Shown here: positions 1 through 8,334 of the stretch, piece by piece
Layout: each line of letters starts with the position of its first letter
Position numbering within the stretch: position 1 is the stretch's first letter
Assembly: GCF_014836425.1 (NCBI RefSeq)
Contig: NZ_JACSQW010000012.1
Location: forward strand, 1 to 51,803
From: Limosilactobacillus avistercoris
GTDB taxonomy: Bacteria; Bacillota; Bacilli; Lactobacillales; Lactobacillaceae
Direction: 5' to 3'
Length of the DNA stretch: 51,803 bases
The notes under the pieces: model-generated
Told to the model about the DNA's origin: nothing
Database searches by the model: none
The model's input: only the letters and a program-made list of their open reading frames with translations
Made by a program: the position numbers and the translations under genes

Positions 1-167
1 TTGTCGTAGTCGGTTGGTAAGTGGAGCCAGTCACGGAAGTCAGCACCGGCACCGGTACCATTCCGTAATTCGTCATCCGCCGCATTTACCATTGCTTGCA
101 TTTCACCAAGTTCGTTATCGTTAACGAACTTTTTGAGTGAACTAGTATCTAATTTAACTTGTGTCAT
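1..167 (-). CDS. pgi: Glucose-6-phosphate isomerase, N-terminal fragment (runs off the window)
   Basis: This is the first 55 codons of a leftward gene cut by the window edge; the ATG is at 167-165. The derived residues include the stretch [18 protein letters not shown], which resembles the N-terminal region of lactobacillar phosphoglucose isomerases. The enzyme interconverts glucose-6-phosphate and fructose-6-phosphate in the cytoplasm. A good promoter lies about 40 bases upstream (203-231). The assignment rests on a short region only, so the family call is likely rather than certain. Confidence 0.8.
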   Translation of the reverse strand, partial: MTQVKLDTSSLKKFVNDNELGEMQAMVNAADDELRNGTGAGADFRDWLHLPTDYD

Positions 168-202
168 TCTCCCGATCTTCCTTCTTTTTTGATTCACCTT
201 TA

Positions 203-231
203 ATAATACCGAACGATGTAGCCGTTTTCAA
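203..231 (-). promoter_or_regulatory. Promoter of pgi
   Basis: Read leftward, TTGAAA (231-226) and TATTAT (208-203) are separated by exactly 17 bases. The predicted start of transcription falls about 30 bases before the pgi ATG. Confidence 0.65.
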
Positions 232-352
232 TTAGAATTAACAAAATCTAACTACAAGTATTTTTATCTTTAATTAGTGAATTCTTGCCTATTTTTCGTC
301 TTATTAATTGAGGAGTACTTTCCTCAAATTTACATAAGAAGAAGCTAAGCGA

Positions 353-943
353 ATGAATAAGACAAATTTAGAAAGGCGCTGGGAAGAGGCCGGATTAACT
401 GATGACTTCATTTTCAGTAAGGTCTTTTTAGATCCAGAGATTACTTTAGAATTGTTGCGACGAATCTTCCCTGAATTAGCGATTGAAGGAATTAAGATTC
501 TCAATAGCCAGCAGGAATTTAAGAGTACCTATGATGTAAAAAGCGTCCGTTTCGATATCTACGTCGAAGATCATACGAATAATCATTACAATATTGAAAT
601 GCAAGTCGCTAACCATCATAACCTCCCCCAGCGAAACCGTTTTTACCAATCCAGTCTAGCAACTGCAGCTTATACGAAAGGGCAAAACTACAGTCACGCT
701 GACAACACATTTGTGATCTTCTTTTGTTGTTTCGATCCCTTTGGCCTTGGCGAGCAGCGCTATGAAAGCAAACGAATGCTTAATTATTATCCTAATTATC
801 CCTACAATGACGGTGAAAAAACAATCTTTTTCGATATTACAAACCTTCGGAAAACGATCGGTCCAAGAATGCAACACGTGTTAGATTTATTAGCCAACCG
901 GAAGCTTGATGAAGAGGATGATTTCATCATACAATTAAAGTAA
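353..943 (+). pseudogene. Rpn-family PD-(D/E)XK nuclease, nuclease part, cut from its C-terminal part by one stop codon
   Basis: The 196 residues match the N-terminal nuclease part of Rpn (recombination-promoting nuclease / PDDEXK_2 transposase-like) proteins. The expected catalytic residues are present: D68 in FDIY and E82-x-Q84 in IEMQ. The frame ends at TAA 941-943, but the same frame stays open from 944 and runs without another stop into the gene at 989, giving one 335-codon unit broken by a single nonsense codon (CAA to TAA would restore Gln). It could be a disabled gene or a truncated nuclease made as a separate protein. The RBS upstream is weak. Family members act on DNA in the cytoplasm, and full-length Rpn proteins can be toxic. 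Confidence 0.75.
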
Positions 944-988
944 AGAATCGCACTAGTTAAACAAAATCGGAAATGGAGGAAAGAATAT

Positions 989-1357
989 ATGCAACGATCA
1001 TTGTATGAAATGGATATGGAAAATGCCCGAAACGAAGCTGTTAAAGAAGGCCATGAGCGTGATCTGCAGCAAGGGCTACAAGAAGGACCGCAAGAGGGAC
1101 GTGAACGTGGTCTACAAGAAGGGCGTAAGCAAGGATTAGAGCAAGGTCAGAAAGAAGGATTACAACAGGGCCTAGAACAGGGATTAGAACAGGTAGTGCA
1201 GCAAGGTTCTGATAATGAACGCCTCGCTCTCGTAACCGACCTCATCAAGAGTGGTCAATCCAAAGACCAAGTCATTAGCTTCCTTACCAACATCCGAAAG
1301 ATGGAGCTGACTGAAGCTGAAGGCTACTACCAAAAGGCAATTAAAGCAATGCACTAA
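989..1357 (+). CDS. C-terminal Gln/Glu/Gly repeat part of the Rpn protein, with its own ribosome binding site
   Basis: This frame is continuous with 353-943 apart from the stop at 941. It has its own start: GGAGG at about 975-979 lies 9 bases before ATG 989. The 122 residues carry about ten degenerate QEG/EQG-type repeats (residues 22-70), then a short helical tail, as in the C-terminal ends of Rpn proteins. In E. coli rpn genes an internal start is known to make a short C-terminal protein that restrains the nuclease. This ORF could be the equivalent product, here the only C-terminal part still translated. It might also be only a pseudogene tail. Confidence 0.6.
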   Translation: MQRSLYEMDMENARNEAVKEGHERDLQQGLQEGPQEGRERGLQEGRKQGLEQGQKEGLQQGLEQGLEQVVQQGSDNERLALVTDLIKSGQSKDQVISFLTNIRKMELTEAEGYYQKAIKAMH

Positions 1358-1375
1358 CCTTCACCACTTCCCAAT

Positions 1376-1446
1376 AACCTTAACAAAGCACCCCGCTTTG
1401 TTAAGGTTATTTCTTTTCACTGAAAAAGGTACCGCCTTTTTTCAGT
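1376..1446 (+). terminator. Two tandem hairpins ending the Rpn region
   Basis: The first hairpin has a perfect 14-bp stem (1376-1389 with 1395-1408) followed by a T-rich stretch. A second hairpin pairs 1419-1429 with 1435-1446. Together they form a strong terminator between the Rpn region and the response regulator. Confidence 0.8.
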
Positions 1447-1530
1447 AAGAAAACAAAATTAGCGTTTCATCATCCATCCAGCACCAAAATATAGTATATT
1501 CGTATTTGAAAATAGCAGGAGGAATGCGGG

Positions 1531-2271
1531 ATGTTAAAAATATTCATCATGGAAGATAACTCACAGCAATTGGTCTACTATACTGAACTCGTAAAGGAGA
1601 TCTGCAAGCAATTTCATGAAACTGAAATTGAACTGACTTCTTGTAGCTCAACTGAAGAAATGTTAGCGGTGATGCCAGAAGCCAGTGCTGACAACGTCTT
1701 TATCTTTGATATTGACATCAACAGTAACAAACGAGCCGGCCTGCAATTGAGCCAACTGATCCGCAACCGCGATCACCTCGCCCAGATTATCTTCATCACC
1801 GTTCATGACGAATTCCTCTACACGACCTACAAGTACCGGGTTAAGGCCCTTGACTTCATTGCTAAGGACCGGGGAAATATCCACCAAGAGCTCACCATCG
1901 ATCTCAAGCGGATCATTGAGGAACACAAAAAGCGCAATTCTACCCCAGTCTTCACTTATAAGTCTTACAATCAGACTTCCACAATCCCCCTCGACGACAT
2001 TTGTTACTTCGCATCGAATAAAGAAAATAGTCATGCCTGCACGATCCACACCGTCGATCACCAGGCAATTCAAATCCACCAAAACTTACGAGAAATCGAA
2101 AAACAAGATTCCCGCTTCTTCCGTGCACACCGAGGCTACCTCATTAATCCCCACCAGGTCCGCAAAGTTGATTTCTACTACCGCAAAGCCGACTTCTACA
2201 ATGGAGATTCTTGTCCCATCTCCCAACGGCACGCACGGAAGCTCCTTCAGCTAATTAAAGAAGATAAATAA
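1531..2271 (+). CDS. LytTR-family (AgrA-like) response regulator
   Basis: This 246-residue protein has an N-terminal receiver domain (about 1-125) with the acidic start IMEDN and the probable phospho-acceptor D60 in FIFD. A C-terminal LytTR DNA-binding domain (about 140-240) ends in FRAHRGYLINP and a basic tail. Such regulators bind direct repeats upstream of quorum-sensing, bacteriocin or cell-surface genes after phosphorylation by a GHKL kinase; one is encoded downstream at 2579-3937. GGAGG at 1519 supports ATG 1531. An AT-rich -10-like sequence lies near 1493. No autoinducer peptide or AgrB peptidase gene is visible nearby, so the signal is unknown. Confidence 0.88.
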   Translation: MLKIFIMEDNSQQLVYYTELVKEICKQFHETEIELTSCSSTEEMLAVMPEASADNVFIFDIDINSNKRAGLQLSQLIRNRDHLAQIIFITVHDEFLYTTYKYRVKALDFIAKDRGNIHQELTIDLKRIIEEHKKRNSTPVFTYKSYNQTSTIPLDDICYFASNKENSHACTIHTVDHQAIQIHQNLREIEKQDSRFFRAHRGYLINPHQVRKVDFYYRKADFYNGDSCPISQRHARKLLQLIKEDK

Positions 2272-2324
2272 AAGACACTTCATAACTGTTAAGCCCAATC
2301 TTAACAACATGGAGTGTCTTTTTT
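2271..2324 (+). terminator. Terminator of the LytTR regulator
   Basis: The outer stem 2271-2279 pairs with 2313-2321 and the inner stem GTTAAG/CTTAAC (2288-2293 with 2300-2305), followed by TTTT. It overlaps the end of the gene, so the kinase downstream needs its own promoter. Confidence 0.8.
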
Positions 2325-2338
2325 AGATAACTCAAATC

Positions 2339-2473
2339 TTATTCATTACTTTTATTGCCAACCGCATTTAGGACCGCTTCAGTGATCTCTGCCGCATTTT
2401 CGTCATGCTCTTCAGCACCCTTTTCAATCACTGATTTAAGGTAAAGTTCCGGTTTTTGAAGAAACCTATCATC
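2339..2473 (-). pseudogene. C-terminal remnant of an unrecognised gene
   Basis: On the minus strand, 44 codons stay open up to a TAA at 2341-2339, with protein-like composition (RFLQKPELYLKS, then Glu/Ala-rich, ending GNKSNE). A stop lies just upstream at 2476-2474 and there is no start codon or RBS. It looks like the tail of a deleted gene between the regulator and the kinase. I do not recognise the family. The rest of the gap to 2578 holds only AT-rich sequence and the kinase RBS. Confidence 0.4.
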
Positions 2474-2578
2474 CTAATTCTTATTTAAAGATAAATTAGT
2501 TTACTCGTTCTCTTTTCTAATATATAGAAAGTAATCTCATGGTATGATAGTTTATGTATTTCTATTTAGGTGGTGTAA

Positions 2579-3937
2579 ATTATCATTCATTATTTTCTAC
2601 CGAGTGACCCTTTCATAGTAGTCATTTGGAAAGCCCTTAACCCGTTAATTGTGTCAGTTATCGAGCTGTTACTATTTCAGCTCTTGACGAAGATCAAAAG
2701 TCCCTGGTGGCTTTACCTGATTAATGCCTTTATCGGTATTTCGGTTGTTAATTCCATCCCGCTTACCTACTTGGTGCTTGTTATAATCCCGGTCCTCATT
2801 TATTTCTTTGTTGTTCACCGGAATATTACTTTTACCTTTGTCGCCAGCAGCTTTATTTTCGCTTACCTTTCTTACAATGTAATTACGGCGCTGATCGGAC
2901 CAACCGTGTTAGGAATCTATAGCTCAATCTCACCGGAAACTACAATGGCTTTCAGTAATTGGGGTGCTAACTTCATTTTACTTGTTGAGGGATACCTGAC
3001 CTACCTTCTCTTAAAGTCATTCTTGAAATCCTACCAAAAGTATACCCAAGTAGTTATCCGTCAACGGCAAATCTTTGCGTGGATTGTTAACATTTTCTTC
3101 GCTAGTTTCGAGTTAGTCCGCTTTGGCTACCACTACCAAATTTTGAAGTTCCCGCTGCCGGTTTACTTCCTGATCCTTATCCTCTACATGGTAATTACAA
3201 TGGCAACCATGAAGATCAGTGCAAACTACTTTGCTTACCGTGACCTGGCAAATAACCAAGCCGTGGAATTAGCAAACTTACAGATCTATACCAGTCATAT
3301 TGAATCGATGTATGATGATCTGCGACGTTTTCGTCATGATTATAAAAATATTCTTTTGAGTCTCCGGGACGCGATCCAAACGGGAACGATTGAGGATGTC
3401 CGCCGACTCTTTAACGAGATCGTCCTTCCAACAAACAATAACGTTGAGATCCGAACCGCTGTCCTCGGGCACCTCAAGAATATTAAAGATCTCGAAGTAA
3501 AGAGTCTAGTTTACAGTAAGGTTATCGCGGCGATTGAGCAACAGATCGATGTAACAGTTGAAGTAGTTGACCCAATTAAACTACCAGATAATGTTGATCA
3601 AGTTGATATTCTCCGAATGATTTCAATTCTATTCGATAATGCGATTAACGCTGCAGTTCAGTCCGAAAAGAAGCAGATTAACTTTAGCTTCTTTACTAAG
3701 GATGACGCGGAATATATCGTGGTTGGAAACTCTACAAAAGAAGAACGGGTTGACCTGCAAAAACTTTCCGGAAGCTTTAAAGGCCTGTCTAGCAGCCGTC
3801 ATTCATTAGGATTACGGAACCTCCGTATCTTGCTTGCAAAGTACCCGTTTATCCAACACAACCTTTCCGCCAACCATTACTGGGTTGAACAGGTTTTGAT
3901 TATTCACGGAGCAGCTGGAAAGAAAACTGAAATTTAG
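2579..3937 (+). CDS. GHKL (AgrC-like) sensor histidine kinase with a non-standard start
   Basis: The protein has about six membrane segments in its N-terminal half, then a cytoplasmic kinase part with the H-box RRFRHDYKN and the N-box ILFDNAINAA, as in quorum-sensing kinases of the AgrC/ComD type. It probably phosphorylates the LytTR regulator at 1531. The start is odd. The frame is open from 2579, directly after the RBS AGGTGG (2568-2573), but the codon there is ATT, followed by ATC and ATT. The first GTG (2651) has no RBS and would begin inside the first membrane helix. Either a rare ATT/ATC start is used or an original ATG has mutated. The gene stands alone between terminators. Confidence 0.8.
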   Translation: MIIHYFLPSDPFIVVIWKALNPLIVSVIELLLFQLLTKIKSPWWLYLINAFIGISVVNSIPLTYLVLVIIPVLIYFFVVHRNITFTFVASSFIFAYLSYNVITALIGPTVLGIYSSISPETTMAFSNWGANFILLVEGYLTYLLLKSFLKSYQKYTQVVIRQRQIFAWIVNIFFASFELVRFGYHYQILKFPLPVYFLILILYMVITMATMKISANYFAYRDLANNQAVELANLQIYTSHIESMYDDLRRFRHDYKNILLSLRDAIQTGTIEDVRRLFNEIVLPTNNNVEIRTAVLGHLKNIKDLEVKSLVYSKVIAAIEQQIDVTVEVVDPIKLPDNVDQVDILRMISILFDNAINAAVQSEKKQINFSFFTKDDAEYIVVGNSTKEERVDLQKLSGSFKGLSSSRHSLGLRNLRILLAKYPFIQHNLSANHYWVEQVLIIHGAAGKKTEI

Positions 3938-3941
3938 CAAA

Positions 3942-3976
3942 AGAGGCTTGGAAAACAAAATGTTTTCCAAGCCTCT
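3942..3976. terminator. Bidirectional terminator between convergent genes
   Basis: A perfect 15-bp stem (3942-3956 with 3962-3976) with a 5-base loop separates the kinase from the convergent zinc-ribbon gene. The flanks are only partly A/T-rich. Confidence 0.75.
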
Positions 3977-3986
3977 ACCTATTTAT

Positions 3987-4718
3987 TCATCCCGTATTGG
4001 TAATAATGATACTTATATCAATATAGCGAACCCTTGGCTGCCCACTAACCTTAACTAGATAACTCTTATCTTCTAATGGATCGAACAATTCCCAACCAGA
4101 AACATGATTCTCTTTTCGTGTTAACTTAATATCGATCCGTCGCGGGGTAGTTATTAATGTGTTGTGCTGATTCATAATGATTTGTCCCCGCTGGCTGCTT
4201 TGCTCATACAGCTTACGCATCTTACCGACATTAATCGTCTTAATTAGTCGCTTATCAGTTGTCGTCTGCCCAATATACGCAATGGGAAGGTGGTAATTAT
4301 CCGGCCGCTTATCCGTTTGGTTAACCACATAGTAACTTTTGTATAGTAGCTTTTGCTGCTGATCCAGGTAGGTTAACTCTAAACCGTAATAACCAGTAGA
4401 CCGTCCCGAAACAAATAATTGACGGGTCGAAATAATATAGTATGAGGTTAGAATAAAAAGGATGATTGCGCCAATCCAACTAATAATTTTAATTAATCGC
4501 TTGTGATGGGAGTGAACATGGTTTATCAGCGGTACCGTTTGTAATTTTGCCTGCTTCAATGGGGTATGACAAACCGGGCACTCCTTGGTTCCGATTGGCG
4601 AAACCTTTCCGCAATTGGGGCATACAAGAGCAAACATCCCTGGTAGTTTTGCCCCACAATTGCGACAGAACAAGGCATCATCACTATTTACCGTATTACA
4701 TTTCTTACACGTCTTCAT
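3987..4718 (-). CDS. Zinc-ribbon membrane protein of unknown function
   Basis: The 243 residues start with a CxxC...CxxC zinc ribbon (CKKC and CRNC, residues 4-21), followed by a second one (CPNC and CPVC, about 33-52). One membrane helix follows at about 78-98 (IISWIGAIILFILTSYYII), then an outside domain of about 145 residues. The layout resembles the zinc-ribbon plus extracytoplasmic-domain proteins common in Firmicutes, whose function is not established. The start is ATG 4718. It stands alone and converges on the kinase gene. Confidence 0.75.
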   Translation of the reverse strand: MKTCKKCNTVNSDDALFCRNCGAKLPGMFALVCPNCGKVSPIGTKECPVCHTPLKQAKLQTVPLINHVHSHHKRLIKIISWIGAIILFILTSYYIISTRQLFVSGRSTGYYGLELTYLDQQQKLLYKSYYVVNQTDKRPDNYHLPIAYIGQTTTDKRLIKTINVGKMRKLYEQSSQRGQIIMNQHNTLITTPRRIDIKLTRKENHVSGWELFDPLEDKSYLVKVSGQPRVRYIDISIIITNTG

Positions 4719-4771
4719 TTTAATTATCCTAACTCTGAAATAATCCTCTACCTATTATATAAGAAAACGAA

Positions 4772-4816
4772 AAAGGAGGAAAACGGTAGCTCATCACCTT
4801 CCCGTTTTTCTCCTTT
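4772..4816 (-). terminator. Terminator of the GRP sugar transporter gene
   Basis: Read leftward, 4816-4801 pairs with 4786-4772 (a long G/A-rich stem closed by AAACGG/CCGTTT), followed by a T-rich run. Confidence 0.75.
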
Positions 4817-4859
4817 ATTTGGATATTTTCTTTGATCTGCTTTAATTTTGACCTAATCT

Positions 4860-5720
4860 CTATGCGAAGGCAGTTGCGATACTACCAACAACAATTAAAA
4901 CAATTCCCCAGATAGTGTAGGTCATTTCACGGTGGCTCTTGCGTTCGTGAAGAATCCAAATACCACCAAATGTTGCGATGATAACGTTTAATTGAGTGAA
5001 GATGAATGCTTCGGTAACACCGAGAGCCTTAGCTGAAAAGATGTAAGCAAAGGCGGCAATTCCCCATGATAAACCACCAAGAATGTTTAAGTACTGTTCC
5101 TTTTGCTTGAATGATGAAGCATTACCAGAGCAGATTGCGTAAATTACGGAACCAAGTAAAATCCCGAGCATTTCTGGGAGAAAGATCCCTTGGGCACTTT
5201 CATGAGCAACAATTGGCATCTTTGGGAAACTGGAGTATACCCAGAAACCAACAGTCGTAATCAGCAAGAAGATGAAGTTACTAGTAGTAACCTTCTTGTC
5301 TGAATTACCGTCAGATACTGATGTCATTAAAGCACCAATGATAACGATTGCTAAGGCGATGAAACCAATAGTCAAAGCCCGAGCGCTGTGCCATTCACCA
5401 AAAATGATAACCCCAATCAATGAGTTACCAACTAATTGGAAAACAGTTGAGAGTGGCATTGTGTTAGAAACACCCATCCGCTTAAAGGAAACGAATTGAC
5501 CAATTTGACCAATTGTCCATAAGGCACCACACAATACTGAGAACCAGAAGGCGGTTGTGCTGACAGTTGGTTGAGTAGTGACGTACGCAATCAAACCAAC
5601 AATTGTTGCACCGGCACCGATACCGAACATCTGATTAACAGCTGAGCCACCAATCTTACCGGTGATCAATGGCATAAGCCCCCAACCAAGCGCTGGGATT
5701 AATGCGAGTAAATAAACCAT
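4860..5720 (-). CDS. GRP-family sugar uptake protein (GlcU/RbsU type)
   Basis: This is a 286-residue membrane protein with about ten hydrophobic helices. It has the features of the glucose/ribose porter family of the drug/metabolite transporter superfamily: start MVYLLALIPALGWG, GKIGGSAVNQ, and FVSFKRMGVSNTMPLSTVFQLVGNS as a family signature split over residues of about 80-110. Members carry glucose or ribose with protons. ATG 5720 is chosen because GGAGAG lies about 10 bases upstream; an in-frame TTG further up lies before that RBS. The promoter contains a CcpA site, so catabolite control is expected. The sugar cannot be told from sequence. Confidence 0.85.
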   Translation of the reverse strand: MVYLLALIPALGWGLMPLITGKIGGSAVNQMFGIGAGATIVGLIAYVTTQPTVSTTAFWFSVLCGALWTIGQIGQFVSFKRMGVSNTMPLSTVFQLVGNSLIGVIIFGEWHSARALTIGFIALAIVIIGALMTSVSDGNSDKKVTTSNFIFLLITTVGFWVYSSFPKMPIVAHESAQGIFLPEMLGILLGSVIYAICSGNASSFKQKEQYLNILGGLSWGIAAFAYIFSAKALGVTEAFIFTQLNVIIATFGGIWILHERKSHREMTYTIWGIVLIVVGSIATAFA

Positions 5721-5764
5721 CTTTTTTCTCTCTCCTATCAAATGAATAATGATTACGAGATAGT

Positions 5765-5793
5765 ATTATAACTGGTTGCAAACGTTTACACAA
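5765..5793 (-). promoter_or_regulatory. Promoter of the GRP transporter with a cre site in its spacer
   Basis: Read leftward, TTGTGT (5793-5788) and TATAAT (5770-5765) are 17 bases apart. The cre-like sequence TGTAAACGTTTGCA (5790-5777; one mismatch to the CcpA consensus TGWAANCGNTNWCA) overlaps the -35 and fills the spacer, so bound CcpA would block RNA polymerase. A weaker cre-like sequence lies at 5853-5866. Confidence 0.75.
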
Positions 5794-5893
5794 GGGCTTT
5801 CACAAAATGAATTGATGGTCTAAAACAGCTTATAGGTATAAATAAAGGTAAGAAAACGTTTAACAAAATATTGGTCTAAATGTGAAATCAGGA

Positions 5894-7354
5894 TTATTGA
5901 GCATTCCGATGCGGGGCGTTCTGCTGATCAGGGAGAAAGATTGTGAATGTCGTTCCCTTCTTTGGCTGGCTTTTGACGGTAATTTCCCCGCCATGAAGGT
6001 TCACTAATTCATGAACAATCGGTAATCCAAGACCGGATTCACCATATTGACTATTACTTCGTGACTGGTCTGCCTTATAGAAACGTTCCCAGATGTTCTT
6101 GAGTTGTTTATCGGTCATTCCAATACCATTATCGCTGATCTTGAACTCACAACCATGCTTAACTTTTCGAGCAGTCACCTTAATTAAGCCGTCATCGGTG
6201 AATTGGATGGCATTTTGAATAATATTAAACATGATTTGAACAAAACGGTCATAGTCGGCATAAACTAGAAGCCCATCTGGAACATCTAGTTCAAGTGTGT
6301 CTCCCTTTTCGCTAGCTCGCTTGGCAAACTGTTCCTTAAGGTTCGTCAAAACGGCGGAACAATCAAATAACTTCCGGTCCATTGAGATTTGGTTAGTCCG
6401 GATCTTCTCGTAATCCAGATTGTCATTCACAAGACGGATAAGCCGCTGAGTATCATTCCGCATTAATTCAAGACTGTGCTTCCGGTCTTCTTCTGGAATG
6501 GCATCATACTGAAGACCTTCTAGTAGACCGTTAATGGTGGTCAATGGCGTCCTCATCTCATGAGCGGCATCAGCGAGGAACTTACGACGACGTTCTTCCT
6601 GCCGGCGAATTTCTTGTTCGGATTCACGAAGAGCTGTCGTCATCTTGTTAAAGCTTCGGGCAAGATCATCCATTTCGTCCTTCCCATTGACAGGAACCTT
6701 GACCTGGTAATTTCCCTTAGCAACTTGCCGGGTCGCAACCCGCAAGCGATCGATCCTTCCAGTAATTGAGCGAGCCATAATATAGCTGATTATTAAAGCC
6801 ACCAACGTAGCGATTAGGAAGGCAACTGCTAGATTAATCTTAAGCTGATGCATATTTTCCTCTACCACAGAAACAAAGGTTGCGATCGAAACAACCGCGA
6901 TTAACTTTTTATGGTAGAAATACGGCCGAATTACCTCGGTCATTGCTGAATGATCTGAATTATGAACGTTGATTTGGGGGCGAATAATCCGTAAGTAGAT
7001 TGTCTTTCCCTTGCATAACTTTTTCCAGTCACTTTTACTAATCTGTGGTGCAAAGCCGTTACTAGCAAAGGTCTGCTTCTGGCTCACATCGAAGATCGCA
7101 AAATGAACATGTTGATTGGAAAGTAAGGCGGCATTGCTAAGAAGGGCCTGATTTTCAAAGCCACGAAACTTATGATTCACAGTATCATAGCGGATCGCAT
7201 CCTGAACAAGACTATCAGAGTACGTTTTTAACTGGTTCCAGGTATTCCGGTACATTGTCTCGTTAGTAACGTTGATGAACGCAAGACTCAAGACAGCCAT
7301 TAGAGTAATGATTACTGTGAAAAAGGCAATCATTAACCGATATAAGAGCTTCAT
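5894..7354 (-). CDS. Sensor histidine kinase (HAMP, HisKA, HATPase)
   Basis: The 486 residues contain helix TM1 (about 6-28), an external sensing domain (30-170), TM2 (about 172-194), a HAMP domain (195-245), a HisKA domain with phospho-acceptor H265 in AAHEMRTPL, and an ATPase domain with N-box IIQNAIQF, DNGIG and GLGLPI motifs. It partners the response regulator directly upstream; the two reading frames overlap as TAATG at 7354. The operon probably answers cell-envelope or redox stress, but that is inferred from architecture only. I cannot assign a named system. Confidence 0.92.
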   Translation of the reverse strand: MKLLYRLMIAFFTVIITLMAVLSLAFINVTNETMYRNTWNQLKTYSDSLVQDAIRYDTVNHKFRGFENQALLSNAALLSNQHVHFAIFDVSQKQTFASNGFAPQISKSDWKKLCKGKTIYLRIIRPQINVHNSDHSAMTEVIRPYFYHKKLIAVVSIATFVSVVEENMHQLKINLAVAFLIATLVALIISYIMARSITGRIDRLRVATRQVAKGNYQVKVPVNGKDEMDDLARSFNKMTTALRESEQEIRRQEERRRKFLADAAHEMRTPLTTINGLLEGLQYDAIPEEDRKHSLELMRNDTQRLIRLVNDNLDYEKIRTNQISMDRKLFDCSAVLTNLKEQFAKRASEKGDTLELDVPDGLLVYADYDRFVQIMFNIIQNAIQFTDDGLIKVTARKVKHGCEFKISDNGIGMTDKQLKNIWERFYKADQSRSNSQYGESGLGLPIVHELVNLHGGEITVKSQPKKGTTFTIFLPDQQNAPHRNAQ

Positions 7355-8070
7355 TATTCCTTACCTTCATCATCAAACTTGTACCCGACACCCCAAACAG
7401 TCTGAATTACTTGGGGACCAACAGCTTCGAGCTTTTGTCGTAATTTTTTGATGTGGGCATCGACTGTTCGCTCATCACCGTAATATTCATAATCCCAGAC
7501 TAATTGAAGCAATTGAGAACGCGTAAAGACTTGCCGTGGCTTACTTGCTAGTGTCTTTAGGAGATCGAACTCTTTTGGTGTCAGATCCTTAACGGGCTTT
7601 CTGTACATGTAAACTTCACGGGTCTTGGTATCCATCTTAAAGTGCTTAGTCTTAACATCAAAGCGATCACTGGCTTCCTGGTGGCTTTCCTGGACAGCAC
7701 CAAGTTGTGAACGGCGCTTGAGAGCCTTAATCCGGGCAATCAAAGTAATCGGGCTGAATGGTTTTGTTACGTAGTCATCAGCTCCGATCCCTAAGCCAAG
7801 AACTTGATCACTCTCTGAGTCCCGCGCTGTCAACATAATCAATGGGACTGTAGATGAAATCCGCCGAATATCAGCTGCGACCTGCATTCCATCCTTTTTA
7901 GGCAAGTTCAAATCAAGCAGAATAACATCCCATTCATGAGGATCCGCACTAAACTTTCCTTCAGCCTCTACCCCATCATAAGCAAATTCATACTGCCAAT
8001 TTTCTTTTTTGAAAAACATTGCCATCATTTCGCATACGGAATGATTATCCTCAATCATTAATATCTTCAT
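7354..8070 (-). CDS. OmpR-family response regulator
   Basis: This 238-residue regulator has a receiver domain (D53 in VILLDLNLP, T82, K103 in VTKPF) and a winged-helix domain ending in VDAHIKKLRQKL and TVWGVGYKF. It is the partner of the kinase at 5894. ATG 8070 (MKILMIEDN) is chosen because GGAGG lies 9 bases before it; a further in-frame ATG at 8091 precedes the RBS. Two copies of AGGAAATTAT-like sequence upstream (about 8100-8160) could be its own binding sites. Confidence 0.92.
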   Translation of the reverse strand: MKILMIEDNHSVCEMMAMFFKKENWQYEFAYDGVEAEGKFSADPHEWDVILLDLNLPKKDGMQVAADIRRISSTVPLIMLTARDSESDQVLGLGIGADDYVTKPFSPITLIARIKALKRRSQLGAVQESHQEASDRFDVKTKHFKMDTKTREVYMYRKPVKDLTPKEFDLLKTLASKPRQVFTRSQLLQLVWDYEYYGDERTVDAHIKKLRQKLEAVGPQVIQTVWGVGYKFDDEGKE

Positions 8071-8175
8071 TATGTCAACTCCTCCAATCATGCATATTTA
8101 AGTACACTATAATTTCCTGGGAAATAATTTATCAGTTATTATCAATAATTTCCTAAGTGAGTCTCCTTATACAAT

Positions 8176-8216
8176 AAAAAGACTGATCATGCTGGCTATC
8201 AACATTCTCAGTCTTT
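8176..8216 (-). terminator. Original tmRNA terminator, displaced by the inserted element
   Basis: Read leftward, 8216-8208 (AAAGACTGA) pairs with 8186-8178 (TCAGTCTTT), followed by TTTTTATTG. No minus-strand gene lies just upstream. Before the island inserted, this hairpin stood directly after ssrA (8254 was joined to the tmRNA end), so it is best read as the native tmRNA terminator. Confidence 0.65.
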
Positions 8217-8236
8217 CAATCACTGGTTCATTCACT

Positions 8237-8254
8237 AATGGAGATGACGGGAGT
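8237..8254. repeat. attL core (duplicated 3' end of ssrA)
   Basis: The 18 bases AATGGAGATGACGGGAGT are identical to 22025-22042, the true 3' end of tmRNA on the minus strand. Homology fades after this, so it is the left copy of the integration core. Confidence 0.85.
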
Positions 8255-8301
8255 AATACCCCTAGTCTCCTAAACGCTGTCATATCAACATTCTTATGTT
8301 G

Positions 8302-8334
8302 CTGGGCGTTAGCCATACAACATCTGTACAACAT
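8302..8334. promoter_or_regulatory. Left arm-type integrase sites
   Basis: TACAACAT occurs at 8316-8323 and 8327-8334, 11 bases apart (one helical turn), beside the CTGGGCGT motif at 8302-8309. Matching TACAACAT pairs lie inside the right end (21909 and 21921). They are probably binding sites for the integrase arm-binding domain, with CTGGGCGT for an accessory factor. Confidence 0.6.

Noticed and set aside
1531-3937. A full quorum-sensing locus with peptide and processing peptidase
   Set aside because: No AgrB/LamB-like membrane peptidase and no plausible signal-peptide ORF is present between or beside the regulator and kinase.
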